Assembly (NCBI GenBank): GCA_024640305.1
Contig: JAHEFG010000044.1
Coordinates: forward strand, 214,134-278,133
From: Gammaproteobacteria bacterium
Lineage (GTDB): Bacteria; Pseudomonadota; Gammaproteobacteria; Steroidobacterales; Woeseiaceae
Reading direction: 5' to 3'
DNA length: 64,000 bases
Shown here: positions 53,696-63,810 of the stretch, piece by piece
How positions within the stretch are numbered: the first letter of the stretch is position 1
Layout of the letters: each line of letters starts with the position of its first letter
Position numbers and translations under genes: made by a program
The notes under the pieces: generated by a model
Told to the model about the DNA's origin: nothing
What the model saw: the letters and a program-made list of their open reading frames with translations, nothing else
The model's database searches: none

Positions 53696-54874
53696 TCAGG
53701 TTACAGGCTTGCCGAGATTTCGCAACGTCAGGACGCCTTGAATCGCGCGCAGCTCAGCCATCGTCTCCTCCGATGGCGGGCCGTTGACGTCGACTATGGT
53801 GTACGCAAAATCGCCCACTGACTTGTTGAGGAGGTCTTCGATATTAAGACCCGCATTAGCAAGACAGGTAGAAATCTGACCGACCATGTTCGGGACATTC
53901 GCATTCGCAATTGTCATGCGCCATGCATCGAGTCGTGGCAAGCGAGCTTCGGGGAAATTAACCGAATATCGGATATTGCCGTTCTCAAGGTAGTCCTTAA
54001 CGTTTTCCGCAACCATGATGGCGCAGTTTTCTTCTGCCTCGGACGTGGATGCACCCAGATGAGGCAGAGCGACAACTTTTGGATGCGCGATTAACTCCGG
54101 CGAAGGAAAGTCTGTGACATATGCATGCAACTTACCTTTGTCGAGCGCTGCGATTGCCGCGGCGTCATCCACAATGCCGCCGCGCGCGAAGTTTATAATG
54201 ACTCCACCGTCTCGCATCAAAGCCAGGCGATCGCGATTGACCAGGCCACGTGTTTCCTCGAACAACGGGACATGCACGGTGACAGCGTCTGCTGCCTGAA
54301 ACAATTGGTCCAGCGTCTCTGCGTGCTTCACTCCGGACGAAAGCTGCCACGCTCGACGCACCGTGATCTTCGGGTCAAAGCCAATAACGTTCATTCCCAG
54401 GTTAAGAGCGACATTCGCAACTTCAACGCCAATTGCTCCGAGGCCGATGACCCCCAGTGTCTTGCCAGGCAATTCGAAACCAACGAATTGCTTCTTGCCT
54501 GCTTCTACCGCCTTGCTTAGCTCGGCACCAGTTTCCTTGAGCGTCTTTACATGCTCACGCGCATTACAAAGATTGCGCGCCGCGATCAGTAATCCGCCGA
54601 TAACCAGTTCCTTTACGGCATTGGCGTTCGCGCCCGGCGCGTTGAATACGGGCACTCCGCGAGCGCTCAGGGCTTCAATCGGGATATTGTTGGTTCCCGC
54701 CCCTGCACGACCAACAGCAACTACAGTTTCCGGGATATCCATATTGTGCATGTTATGGGACCGCAGCAGGATGCCGTCCGGATGGGAAATCTCGGACGCT
54801 ACCTCGTAACGCTCACGTGGGAAATGGCGCAGCCCTTCGACGGCGATGTTATTGAGAGTGAGTATTTTGTACAT
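53696..54874 (-). CDS. serA: D-3-phosphoglycerate dehydrogenase
   Basis: First enzyme of serine synthesis. 392 aa with an N-terminal substrate domain, NAD-binding GVIGLGAIGVEVANVALNLGM, catalytic Arg/Glu/His (NFARGGIVDD, LPHLGASTSEAEEN), and a C-terminal ACT domain with VGQISTCLANAGLNIEDLLNK for serine feedback. It is just 4 nt after serC. In most relatives serA lies elsewhere; here it interrupts serC and pheA. Confidence 0.95.
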   Translation of the reverse strand: MYKILTLNNIAVEGLRHFPRERYEVASEISHPDGILLRSHNMHNMDIPETVVAVGRAGAGTNNIPIEALSARGVPVFNAPGANANAVKELVIGGLLIAARNLCNAREHVKTLKETGAELSKAVEAGKKQFVGFELPGKTLGVIGLGAIGVEVANVALNLGMNVIGFDPKITVRRAWQLSSGVKHAETLDQLFQAADAVTVHVPLFEETRGLVNRDRLALMRDGGVIINFARGGIVDDAAAIAALDKGKLHAYVTDFPSPELIAHPKVVALPHLGASTSEAEENCAIMVAENVKDYLENGNIRYSVNFPEARLPRLDAWRMTIANANVPNMVGQISTCLANAGLNIEDLLNKSVGDFAYTIVDVNGPPSEETMAELRAIQGVLTLRNLGKPVT

Positions 54875-54878
54875 GTCT

Positions 54879-55958
54879 TTATCCGTTAGTGCGTTCGAAT
54901 TCGGCCATGAACTCGATCAGTGCATCTACAGCTGCTTCCGGGACGGCATTGTAAATAGAGGCTCGCATGCCTCCAACCGACCGATGCCCCTTGAGGTTCG
55001 TCAAACCAGCGGCCAGTGATTCCTGCAGGAATTTTGCATCGAGGGAGGCGTCCGCGAGAATAAACGGTATGTTCATCCAGGATCGGCAGTCGGCCTGTAC
55101 CGGGTTTGAATAAAAAGCCGAGGCGTCGATGGCCGAGTATAGCTTGCTGGATTTGCGCTGGTTGCGATCTGCCATCGCCTCAAGCCCGCCGTTGCTGATC
55201 AGATGCTGGAAAATAAGATCGGCGACGTACCAGGCGAACGTCGGCGGTGTGTTCGTCATCGAATCCGACTCGGCATAGGACTTCCACATCATGAGATGAG
55301 GCAGGTTTTCCCGGGCCGGTTCAAGCAGGTCGTTGCGTACGATAACCAGCGTTATTCCGGCAGGACCGATATTTTTCTGTGCCCCAGCGTAGATGACGCC
55401 ATAGTCGCTGACGTCGATAGGTCGCGACAGAATCGTGCTCGACATGTCCGCGACGATTGGAACATCGCCGCCGGGAGTAAAATGAAACTCGACCCCCGCT
55501 ATGGTTTCATTCGAAGTGATGTGCAGAAAAGCCGCATCGTCGCTTCGATTCCAGGCGGACTCTGCGGGGATGTAAGTGAATTTCTTATCGGAGCCATCAC
55601 TGGCTATGTTCAGCTTGCACTGTTTAGCCGCTTCGGCTGCCGCCTTCTTGCCCCAGCTACCGGTGACGATATAGTCGACCGTATCCTCGGGTCCGGCCAG
55701 GTTCAGCGGCGCCATGGCCATTTGCAGCGTCGCGCCGCCTTGTGTCCAAAGAACACTATAGCCATCCGGAATCGACAGTAGTTCACGCAGGTTCGCTTCG
55801 CAACGAGCGGCTAACTCAATGAATTCCTTACTGCGGTGACTAATCTCCATGACCGACATACCCGTGCCTTGCCAGTCGGGAATGTCGTTACGAATGATTT
55901 CCAGAACGTCGAGCGGTAGCGCGGCCGGGCCAGCACTGAAGTTGTGAACGCGAGACAT
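54879..55958 (-). CDS. serC: Phosphoserine aminotransferase
   Basis: PLP aminotransferase converting 3-phosphohydroxypyruvate to phosphoserine (also acts in pyridoxine synthesis). N-terminus VHNFSAGPAALPLDVLE; PLP lysine in VIYAGAQKNIGPAGITLVIV; SVLWTQGGATLQMAM; C-terminal KGHRSVGGMRASIYNA. 359 aa. Lies 156 nt after gyrA on the same strand. Confidence 0.97.
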   Translation of the reverse strand: MSRVHNFSAGPAALPLDVLEIIRNDIPDWQGTGMSVMEISHRSKEFIELAARCEANLRELLSIPDGYSVLWTQGGATLQMAMAPLNLAGPEDTVDYIVTGSWGKKAAAEAAKQCKLNIASDGSDKKFTYIPAESAWNRSDDAAFLHITSNETIAGVEFHFTPGGDVPIVADMSSTILSRPIDVSDYGVIYAGAQKNIGPAGITLVIVRNDLLEPARENLPHLMMWKSYAESDSMTNTPPTFAWYVADLIFQHLISNGGLEAMADRNQRKSSKLYSAIDASAFYSNPVQADCRSWMNIPFILADASLDAKFLQESLAAGLTNLKGHRSVGGMRASIYNAVPEAAVDALIEFMAEFERTNG

Positions 55959-56114
55959 GTCGCTGTGATCCTTGCTTGCGGTAAGAAGAGTTGGATTCGC
56001 TATCGAAAGCGTAATTTTAGGCCCGGTATTGTTACGGTTTGGCGACTGAATTGCACTACGAAATTAACCATTGCAGCAGCCTTGCCGGAAAACCGCATTT
56101 CGTGAGGCCGCACG

Positions 56115-58652
56115 CTACTCTTCGTCGTCTTCCATCAACACTATTCGTGCGACCCCGACAAGACGCTGCTCGGACTCGACCCGAATGAGCCTGACTCCCT
56201 GCGTATTGCGCCCCTGAACAGAAATATCGTCTACCGGTGTTCTGACAAGCGTGCCGTTTGAACTGATGAGCATTATTTCGTCTTCGTCGCCCACCTGGAC
56301 CGCCCCGACCGTGCGCCCATTGCGCTCAGAGGCCTGAATGGCAATGACGCCCTGACCGCCACGACCCTGCACAGGGAAGTCATCAACCGACGTGCGTTTG
56401 CCGTAGCCGTTCTCCGTCGCGGTGAGAATGAGCCCATCATCTATGATTGATAACGCGATGACCTCGTGCTCGGGAGGTAGCTTGATACCGCGAACGCCAG
56501 CAGCTCCACGACCCATCGGTCGAACATCAGACTCCTTGAAGCGAATGCTCTTGCCGGAGCTGGCGACGAGCAATATTTCAGCCTCACCATTGGTAATTGC
56601 AACATCGACAAGGGCGTCGTCGCGCAGGTCAATAGCGATAATACCGTTGGATCGAGGTCGCGAGAATTGTGTTAGAGGGGTTTTCTTAACTGTTCCGCCG
56701 GAAGTCGCCATAAAGACATAACTACCCTCGGTATACTCGCGAATCGGCAGCACTGCGCTGATCCGCTCACCCTCTTCAAGCGGCAATAGATTGATTATCG
56801 GTTTACCACGCGAACCTCGACTCGCCTGTGGGACCTGGTAAACCTTGAGCCAGTACATTTTACCGCGGCTGGAGAAACACAGAATCGTGTCATGCGTGTT
56901 CGCGATGAAAAGGTTATCGATGAAGTCTTCGTCTTTGACTTTCGTTGCAGAACGTCCGCGGCCACCTCGCTTCTGCGCCTGGTAGACATCTATCGGCTGA
57001 GCCTTTGCGTAGCCGCCATGCGACAACGTAACCACTACCTCTTCGCTCGGGATCAGGTCTTCGACACTCAGGTCGCTGTGATCCTGAACAATCTCCGTGC
57101 GTCGCTCGTCGCCAAAAGCTTCGCGAACTTCCGCAAGCTCATCGCGAATGACCTGCAGCAACGTATCCGGATTCGCCAAAATACCAGAAAGTTCTTTAAT
57201 TTTCTCTAGTATATCTTTGTATTCATTGAGTATTTTTTCTTGCTCAAGCCCAGTAAGGCGATGCAACCTTAAGTCCAGGATAGCTTGCGCCTGCACGGAT
57301 GAAAGCCGGTACTGGCCATCAACAATGCCAAATCCCTCGCCAAGTTCGTCCGGCCGGGTATCTGTTTTCCCTGCTCTCTCGAGCATGCCGGTCACTGAAC
57401 CCGGCTCCCAATATTTCGAGATCAGCGCATCTTTTGCCTCAGCCGGTGATGCCGACGCCTTGATCAGTGCGATAACTTCGTCAATGTTCGCAAGCGCAAC
57501 CGATTGACCCTCGAGCACGTGAGCCCTGTCACGAGCTTTGCGAAGATCGAATATGGTGCGCCGGGTAACCACCTCGCGCCGATGCGCAAGAAAAGCCTCC
57601 AGAATCTGTTTGAGATTCATGAGCTTTGGCTGCCCGTCATGCAGCGCTACCATGTTAATCCCGAAAACGCTCTGCATCGGGGTCTGCTTGTAGAGGTTGT
57701 TCAGCACGACGTCAGCGACTTCGCCTTTGCGCAGCTCGATGACAATGCGCATGCCGTCCTTGTCCGACTCATCGCGTAGCTCGCTGATACCTTCTATGCG
57801 CTTATCTCGAACCAACTCGGCTATCTTCTCGATCAAGCGCGCCTTGTTTACCTGGTACGGCAGCTCATTGACGATAATCGCCTCACGGCCACGGCTCCCA
57901 AATGTCTCGACTTCGGTGCGTGCCCGGATATGCACGCGCCCGCGTCCGGTTCGATATGCGGAGTAGATGCCGGCGGCGCCATTGATTATCCCCGCAGTTG
58001 GAAAATCCGGACCCGGCAGATGTTCCATCAGGCCTGGAATTTCGATGGCTGGGTCGTTTATCAATGCAAGGCAGGCATCCACAACTTCACACAGGTTGTG
58101 CGGCGGAATATTTGTGGCCATGCCAACAGCGATGCCAGATGAGCCGTTGACCAGCAGATTGGGCAGGCGCGTCGGCATGACTGACGGTTCGGACTCGGAG
58201 CCATCGTAGTTTTCAACGAAATCGACCGTTTCCTTTTCGATATCGGCAAGCAACTCGTGTGCGATCCTGGACATGCGCACTTCGGTGTAACGCATTGCCG
58301 CCGGCGCATCGCCGTCGACTGACCCAAAGTTACCCTGCCCGTCAATGAGCAACGCCCGCATCGAGAATGGCTGCGCCATGCGGACAATCGTGTCGTAGAC
58401 CGCCGAATCGCCATGTGGATGGTATTTACCGATAACGTCACCGACAACGCGGGCCGATTTCTTGTAAGCCTTGTTGTAGTCGTTACCGAGCTCGCGCATG
58501 GCGAACAGGACGCGACGATGCACGGGTTTGAGGCCATCACGTACATCAGGCAATGCACGACCGACAATGACGCTCATCGCGTAGTCAAGGTAGGACTGCT
58601 GCATCTCCTCTTCGAGGCTTACCGACAGCAATTCCTGGGCAACTTCAGACAT
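56115..58652 (-). CDS. gyrA: DNA gyrase subunit A
   Basis: Catalytic breakage-reunion subunit. Active-site Tyr is Y122 ([10 protein letters not shown]); the quinolone-resistance region keeps S83 and D87 ([13 protein letters not shown]), as in wild-type E. coli numbering. The C-terminal domain (about residue 510 on) has beta-pinwheel blades and a GyrA-box-like QKRGGRG, which distinguishes gyrase from topoisomerase IV ParC. 845 aa. First gene of the gyrA-serC-serA-pheA-aroA-cmk-rpsA-ihfB order on minus. Confidence 0.97.
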   Translation of the reverse strand: MSEVAQELLSVSLEEEMQQSYLDYAMSVIVGRALPDVRDGLKPVHRRVLFAMRELGNDYNKAYKKSARVVGDVIGKYHPHGDSAVYDTIVRMAQPFSMRALLIDGQGNFGSVDGDAPAAMRYTEVRMSRIAHELLADIEKETVDFVENYDGSESEPSVMPTRLPNLLVNGSSGIAVGMATNIPPHNLCEVVDACLALINDPAIEIPGLMEHLPGPDFPTAGIINGAAGIYSAYRTGRGRVHIRARTEVETFGSRGREAIIVNELPYQVNKARLIEKIAELVRDKRIEGISELRDESDKDGMRIVIELRKGEVADVVLNNLYKQTPMQSVFGINMVALHDGQPKLMNLKQILEAFLAHRREVVTRRTIFDLRKARDRAHVLEGQSVALANIDEVIALIKASASPAEAKDALISKYWEPGSVTGMLERAGKTDTRPDELGEGFGIVDGQYRLSSVQAQAILDLRLHRLTGLEQEKILNEYKDILEKIKELSGILANPDTLLQVIRDELAEVREAFGDERRTEIVQDHSDLSVEDLIPSEEVVVTLSHGGYAKAQPIDVYQAQKRGGRGRSATKVKDEDFIDNLFIANTHDTILCFSSRGKMYWLKVYQVPQASRGSRGKPIINLLPLEEGERISAVLPIREYTEGSYVFMATSGGTVKKTPLTQFSRPRSNGIIAIDLRDDALVDVAITNGEAEILLVASSGKSIRFKESDVRPMGRGAAGVRGIKLPPEHEVIALSIIDDGLILTATENGYGKRTSVDDFPVQGRGGQGVIAIQASERNGRTVGAVQVGDEDEIMLISSNGTLVRTPVDDISVQGRNTQGVRLIRVESEQRLVGVARIVLMEDDEE

Positions 58653-58856
58653 AAATACTCACAATATCAGCGTAATTCCGATCATCGAACGGAATCGTTT
58701 CAGCGCGAAAAACTCTGGGTTCTGGTTGGAAATAATCCTTGATTTGCTCAGGCTCGAAAAAGGCTCAAATTAGCTCCAAACCAAGGCCGCAATCATATCA
58801 CAAAAGGGGCAATAACAGCAGCGTTTCGGGCCGATTCAAATCCTCTGCAGACCGCA

Positions 58857-58885
58857 TTGGTACTGGGGTTTGGTGACGGTATACT
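58857..58885 (+). promoter_or_regulatory. Promoter for the deaminase-ubiG-phosphatase operon
   Basis: TTGGTA (58857-58862), 17-nt spacer, TATACT (58880-58885). The start would be about 30 nt before the deaminase ATG. The gap (58653-58920) also contains the divergent gyrA promoter, which I did not resolve. Confidence 0.6.
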
Positions 58886-58920
58886 GCGCACTGCCCTGAC
58901 GGCCGGTAGCGCGATCCCCA

Positions 58921-60273
58921 ATGACGACAATCCAGCATTGTGACACCCTGATCTTTCCCGGATGGTGTGTGCCCATCGTGCCGGATGGCGCGGTACTTGT
59001 TGATCACGCCGTGGCGGTGACTGATGGTCGAATTATCGACGTCCTACCGGCCTCCATTGCACGTTCGCTTTACCAGCCCAGCGTAACTGTCGAACGCCCG
59101 GGACATGTCCTTTTGCCAGGCTTCATTAATACCCACACCCATGCCGCAATGGTGCTGCTCAGGGGGTTGGCCGACGACCTGCCTCTGGAATCGTGGCTTC
59201 AGGACGCTGTATGGCCCGCTGAGCGACGCTGGGTAAGTGCTGAGATGGTTCGCGATGGAACGGAGCTGGCCATTGCAGAAATGCTCACAGCCGGTATCAC
59301 CTGCTTTGCAGACCAGTACTTTTTCCCGGAGATCGTCGCAGAAACAGCTGTCGATCTGCATATGCGGGCCGTCATCGGAACCCCGGTAGCCGATTTCCCC
59401 TCTGCCTGGGCCATAGATGCGGCGGAATACCTCGGCAAAGCCACAGACCTCGTGCACGACACCTATTCCGATCACCCATTGATCAAGACCTGCTTCGCTC
59501 CACACTCGACGTATGCGCTGTCCGACGAATCGTTTGTCGAAATTCGAGTACTGGCCGACCAACTCGATATCCCGGTGCAGATTCATCTGCATGAGACCGC
59601 CGCGGAGGTAGCGGATGCCGTGCAAGCTACGGGCAAACGACCGTTGCAGCGCCTCGCAGAGCTGGGTCTCGTAAACTCTTCCTTGCTGGTCATCCACGGT
59701 GTGCACGTAAACGCTGACGAAATTGCTTTGCTGGCTGATGCCGGCGTCAGTATTGCCCATTGCCCAAAATCCAACATGAAGCTGGCAAGCGGCCTTGCAC
59801 CGCTGGCCGCCTACCGCGCCGCGGGTATCAATGTGGGCATTGGCACCGATGGCGCTGCCAGCAATAACACTCTCGACATCCTGGACGAATTACGAACAGC
59901 GACTTTGCTAACGAAAGCCGTTACGGGAGACGCTTCCGTGCTCACGGCCAGCGATGCCCTGCGCATGGCGACCCTGGATGCGGCGAAGGCCATCGGAGTG
60001 GCGGACCAGGTGGGCTCGATCGAAACTGGAAAACTGGCTGACCTGACGTGCATTGACCTCCATCGCTGCAATAGCCAGCCTGTGTACGATCCCATATCAC
60101 AAGTCGTATACACTGCACGCGCAGACCAGGTTGCAGACGTATGGGTGGCAGGCCGGCATTTGCTGGAACGCGGCCGCTTGAAAAACATCGACACAGACGC
60201 GCTGCGACAAAAAAGCAACGAGTGGCAGCAGCGGATTAACGATAGCCAGGTAAAAAAGGAACGGAGCCAATAG
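58921..60273 (+). CDS. mtaD: 5'-Methylthioadenosine/S-adenosylhomocysteine deaminase (TRZ/ATZ family)
   Basis: Amidohydrolase-superfamily metalloenzyme, 450 aa. Metal ligands: H72 and H74 in NTHTHAAM, H in [15 protein letters not shown], and the Asp in [12 protein letters not shown]. These match MtaD-type deaminases of methylthioadenosine, SAH or related nucleosides; N-ethylammeline chlorohydrolase is an older mis-annotation for this branch. No Shine-Dalgarno is obvious before the ATG. First gene before ubiG (2 nt gap); a hydrolase of this family also precedes ubiG in Pseudomonas. Confidence 0.85.
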   Translation: MTTIQHCDTLIFPGWCVPIVPDGAVLVDHAVAVTDGRIIDVLPASIARSLYQPSVTVERPGHVLLPGFINTHTHAAMVLLRGLADDLPLESWLQDAVWPAERRWVSAEMVRDGTELAIAEMLTAGITCFADQYFFPEIVAETAVDLHMRAVIGTPVADFPSAWAIDAAEYLGKATDLVHDTYSDHPLIKTCFAPHSTYALSDESFVEIRVLADQLDIPVQIHLHETAAEVADAVQATGKRPLQRLAELGLVNSSLLVIHGVHVNADEIALLADAGVSIAHCPKSNMKLASGLAPLAAYRAAGINVGIGTDGAASNNTLDILDELRTATLLTKAVTGDASVLTASDALRMATLDAAKAIGVADQVGSIETGKLADLTCIDLHRCNSQPVYDPISQVVYTARADQVADVWVAGRHLLERGRLKNIDTDALRQKSNEWQQRINDSQVKKERSQ

Positions 60274-60275
60274 GA

Positions 60276-61004
60276 ATGACAGTAGCCGAGCGAAACGTCG
60301 ACGCAGCGGAAGTTGCCAAGTTCGACGCCCTTGCAGCACGCTGGTGGGACCCCGAAGGAGAATTTCGGCCGCTGCACGAGATTAATCCACTGCGGCTCGA
60401 CTGGATTCGCAAGTACGCAGACCTCGATGGCCGCAAAGTTCTCGATATTGGCTGCGGCGGCGGCATCCTGACAGAAGCGATGGCAACGTTTGGAGCCACG
60501 GTCACGGGTCTCGACATGGCGGAAAAGCCGCTGGCAGTCGCCCGCCTCCATCAGATCGAATCCGGATTAGACGTCAACTATCAGCAAGGCACCGCAGAAG
60601 AACTGGCCAGCACAGAAGCCGGGCAATATGACGTTGTCACCTGCCTTGAAATGCTTGAGCACGTTCCGGAGCCGTCACAGGTTATTGCATCTGCGTGCCA
60701 GCTTGTACGTCCCGGCGGTGACGTCTTCTTTTCTACGATAAATCGCACTCCCAAGTCATTCATGTTCGCAATAGTTGGCGCTGAGTACGTTCTCAGACTG
60801 CTGCCGGCAGGCACACACGAGTATCAGAAGTTCATCCGTCCGTCCGAGCTCGAGTCCTGGGCAAGAGATGCCGGGCTGCAACATCGAGCCAGCATTGGCA
60901 TGCATTACAACCCGCTAACAAGGGAATACACGCTGGCGCCAGGTCTGGATGTGAACTACCTGATGCATTTCCATCGACCGGAAACCAGCCAGAACGATGA
61001 GTAG
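60276..61004 (+). CDS. ubiG: Ubiquinone O-methyltransferase
   Basis: SAM-dependent methyltransferase acting at two O-methylation steps of ubiquinone synthesis. Motif I is [16 protein letters not shown], then [15 protein letters not shown], and the UbiG-specific N-terminus [20 protein letters not shown]. 242 aa. AGGAATG gives the start context; the stop overlaps the HAD phosphatase start by 8 nt. Shows that the organism makes ubiquinone. Confidence 0.96.
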   Translation: MTVAERNVDAAEVAKFDALAARWWDPEGEFRPLHEINPLRLDWIRKYADLDGRKVLDIGCGGGILTEAMATFGATVTGLDMAEKPLAVARLHQIESGLDVNYQQGTAEELASTEAGQYDVVTCLEMLEHVPEPSQVIASACQLVRPGGDVFFSTINRTPKSFMFAIVGAEYVLRLLPAGTHEYQKFIRPSELESWARDAGLQHRASIGMHYNPLTREYTLAPGLDVNYLMHFHRPETSQNDE

Positions 61005-61686
61005 CCTTCCCGGCGACCAGTATCGAGCCGTACTGTTTGATCTTGATGGAACTTTGGCAGATACGGCGCCGGATATGGTAGGCGCACTGCAAAACCTGCA
61101 GCTGCGTAACGACATCGAGCCAATTTCATATGAGCTTGGCCGAGCGAATGTGTCCAATGGAGCGATGGGCTTGCTGCGCGCCGGTTTTCCGCACCTGGAT
61201 ACGAGCAGGCAACAAGACCTCATCTGTGAATACATCGATCTCTACAAACAAAGGCTATGTGACGATACCGCTCTTTTTGAGGGCATGGCTGAGCTATTGG
61301 GTACGCTTGAGGATGCCGAATACCCCTGGGGCGTCGTCACGAACAAGCCATCGCATTTGACGGAGCCATTGCTCGATTTACTCGCACTCGCCGAAAGAAG
61401 CGCCTGCATCATCAGCGGCGATACACTGAGCGTGAGGAAGCCTAATCCAGGTCAGATTCTGCATGCCTGCGAAATTATCGGGGTCAGCCCGGAACGGGTG
61501 CTTTGCGTGGGTGATGCGCCCCGCGACATAGAAGCGGGTCGTGCAGCGGGTAGCGCTACTGTTGCGGCTGCCTATGGCTATGTCCTGGCCGACGACGATC
61601 CTGCCGTGTGGGGCGCGGATGCAATTGCCCGCGATGTCGACGAACTCACCAAAATCGTTCTAAAAGGGGTTAACCTGAAGCTCTGA
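60997..61686 (+). CDS. HAD phosphatase, phosphoglycolate phosphatase or MupP
   Basis: 229-aa haloacid dehalogenase superfamily hydrolase, subclass IA. Motif [15 protein letters not shown], motif [16 protein letters not shown], motif III RKPNPGQ and motif [14 protein letters not shown]. Annotation as Gph (2-phosphoglycolate) is usual, but in Pseudomonas the homologue directly after ubiG is MupP, an N-acetylmuramate-6-phosphate phosphatase of cell-wall recycling (MurU pathway). Gene order here (ubiG-HAD-[rmuC]-YciK SDR) fits MupP. Sequence alone does not decide. Overlaps ubiG by 8 nt and rmuC by 1. Confidence 0.85.
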   Translation: MSSLPGDQYRAVLFDLDGTLADTAPDMVGALQNLQLRNDIEPISYELGRANVSNGAMGLLRAGFPHLDTSRQQDLICEYIDLYKQRLCDDTALFEGMAELLGTLEDAEYPWGVVTNKPSHLTEPLLDLLALAERSACIISGDTLSVRKPNPGQILHACEIIGVSPERVLCVGDAPRDIEAGRAAGSATVAAAYGYVLADDDPAVWGADAIARDVDELTKIVLKGVNLKL

Positions 61687-63020
61687 TGATGTCTCTAATT
61701 ATTGATCCGCTGTTATTGCAGTACGGCGCGCCAGCCCTCGCCGCCGGCCTCGCGCTCGGCGCACTTGTCGCCTGGCTCTTCATGCGCGCGCGGCAGAACC
61801 GCTCCGCGGAGGATATCGCAGCACTGGAGACCCGCATCAAGAACCAGGACTCGCTGCAGCAGGAGCGAGAAATCGCGTTCGAGGCGGCAAACGCGCAGCT
61901 CACGCGTGCATTTACGGAGCTCGCGAACCAGTCGCTCAAATCGAACAGCGAGAACTTCCTTCGGCTCGCTGAGCAAAACCTCGGTGCACAGCAAGAAAAA
62001 GCAAAACATGACCTTAGCGAGCGCGAGAAGGCCGTCGAGAACATGGTCAAGCCGATTCAAAAAGCGCTTGAAGCCGCACAGAAGCAGATTTCGGAGCTCG
62101 AGAAAGCCCGCAGCGAGGCCTATGGCAGCATCAGAAGTCAGCTTGGTGCCATGCAGGACAGCCAGAATTCGCTTCGCCAGGAAACGCAGAATCTCGTCAA
62201 TGCCCTGCGCCGCCCTGAAGTGCGGGGCCGCTGGGGTGAAATCACACTCCGCCGATTGGTTGAACTGGCAGGCATGGTGGAGCACTGCGACTTTCAGGAG
62301 CAAGTGCACAGTGTCGGCGAGGGGCAGATCATTCGTCCGGACATGATTGTACGCATGCCCGATCAGCGTGAACTTGTTGTCGATGTCAAAACGCCGCTCG
62401 ATGCTTACCTCGAGGCCGTTGAGGCCGCTAACGATACACAACGAAAACTGGGGCTGGAACGACATGCCAAGAATGTTCGCTCCCACATTCGAATGTTGGC
62501 ATCGAAAACCTACTGGGAACAGTTTGACGAGAGTCCGGAATTTGTCATCCTTTTCATTCCGGGCGACCAATTCCTGAGCGCGGCACTCAACGAAGAACCG
62601 GACCTCATCGAATATGCGCTATCCAATCAGATCATCCTGGCAACGCCAACAAGCCTGGTCGCCCTGCTCAAAGCCGTCGCCTACGGCTGGCGGCAGCTGG
62701 CACTTGCCGACAATGCGAAAGAAATTCGGGTATTGGCGGAAGACCTTTACGGACGGCTGGCCACTTTCGTCGGACACATGAATCGCGTCGGCAGGCAACT
62801 GGCCAGCAGCGTCGACCACTACAACAAGGCGGTGGGCTCACTCGAACGCAACGTGCTTCCGGGTGCCCGCAAATTCGTGGAACTCGGTGTTCATGAGAAG
62901 AAACCTATCGAAAAGGTCGAATCGCTGGATCCGGTGCCGCGCACGATGATAGAAAGCACAGCTGACGAAAACGATGCCGCAGACCCGGCCGATGCAGCGA
63001 ACGAGAAAACGCTGCAATAA
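61686..63020 (+). CDS. rmuC: DNA recombination protein RmuC
   Basis: 444 aa. N-terminal membrane anchor (about residues 10-28, PALAAGLALGALVAWLFM), a long coiled coil (about 35-170), and a restriction-endonuclease-like domain with RPEVRGRWGEITLRRLVELAGM and DMIVRMPDQRELVVDVKTPLDAY (active-site-like D...D-x-K). Limits inversions at short inverted repeats in E. coli. ATG overlaps the preceding stop by 1 nt; the acidic C-terminal tail is not conserved in the family. In Pseudomonas this gene is not between mupP and yciK. Confidence 0.93.
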   Translation: MMSLIIDPLLLQYGAPALAAGLALGALVAWLFMRARQNRSAEDIAALETRIKNQDSLQQEREIAFEAANAQLTRAFTELANQSLKSNSENFLRLAEQNLGAQQEKAKHDLSEREKAVENMVKPIQKALEAAQKQISELEKARSEAYGSIRSQLGAMQDSQNSLRQETQNLVNALRRPEVRGRWGEITLRRLVELAGMVEHCDFQEQVHSVGEGQIIRPDMIVRMPDQRELVVDVKTPLDAYLEAVEAANDTQRKLGLERHAKNVRSHIRMLASKTYWEQFDESPEFVILFIPGDQFLSAALNEEPDLIEYALSNQIILATPTSLVALLKAVAYGWRQLALADNAKEIRVLAEDLYGRLATFVGHMNRVGRQLASSVDHYNKAVGSLERNVLPGARKFVELGVHEKKPIEKVESLDPVPRTMIESTADENDAADPADAANEKTLQ

Positions 63021-63043
63021 CCACCAAATTCGAAGGATCCCGT

Positions 63044-63796
63044 TTGGACATTAACCCCAAGACCTATACGTATCCGCAGGATCTGCTGCGGGATCGGATC
63101 ATATTGATAACGGGCGCCAGCGATGGCATTGGCCGCGCGCTGGCTATCCAGGCTGCCGAACTCGGTGCGAAGGTTATTCTGCACGGACGCAATATCAAGA
63201 AACTGGAGGCGGTCTACGACCACATTGAGAGCCTTGAGAACGCACTGCAACCCTCCATTGCAGTAATGGACTTCGCGACAGCGACGAGCGAATCATATCG
63301 CTCGCTTGCTGATGGCCTTGAGGAGGAATTCGGGCACCTGGACGGTCTCGTTCATAACGCTGGCATCCTTGGTGATCGCTTCTCGATCGAACAATACGAT
63401 GCGGTTACATGGCAGCAAGTGATGCACGTCAATCTTACGGCTGTTTTCGCTCTGACACAGGTCTGCATACCATTGCTGCAAAAGTCAGATGACGCCTCGG
63501 TCATCTATACGAGCAGTGGCGTCGGCCGACAAGGCCGAGCCTTCTGGGGAGCCTACTCGGTGTCGAAATTCGCAACTGAAGGCTTGTCACAGGTTCTGGC
63601 AGACGAACACAGGCATGGCACCCTCAGGTCTAATTGTGTTAACCCGGGTGCGACGCGTACCAAAATGCGGCTTGAGGCCTACCCGGCTGAAAATCGGGAT
63701 GCTCTGAAGCGCCCCGAAGAAATATTGTCGACTTACTTATATCTGCTGGGCCCTGACAGTAAGGGCGTGACCGGGCAGAGTTTTGACGCCCAGTAA
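63044..63796 (+). CDS. yciK: YciK-type short-chain dehydrogenase/reductase
   Basis: 250-aa classical SDR. NAD(P) motif ITGASDGIGRALA, the DXD/NAG motif VHNAGILGD, catalytic Ser in YTSSGVGRQGRA and Tyr-x3-Lys in YSVSKF. The N-terminal KTYTYPQDLLRDRIILITG is typical of YciK. Start is TTG, with AAGGA 8 nt upstream. The natural substrate of YciK is unknown. Confidence 0.9.
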   Translation: MDINPKTYTYPQDLLRDRIILITGASDGIGRALAIQAAELGAKVILHGRNIKKLEAVYDHIESLENALQPSIAVMDFATATSESYRSLADGLEEEFGHLDGLVHNAGILGDRFSIEQYDAVTWQQVMHVNLTAVFALTQVCIPLLQKSDDASVIYTSSGVGRQGRAFWGAYSVSKFATEGLSQVLADEHRHGTLRSNCVNPGATRTKMRLEAYPAENRDALKRPEEILSTYLYLLGPDSKGVTGQSFDAQ

Positions 63797-63810
63797 TAAT
63801 TGACATTAAT

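Noticed and set aside
61713-62570. 285-codon antisense frame opposite rmuC
   Set aside because: Complement of a long coiled-coil coding region, which often leaves open frames; no homology apparent.
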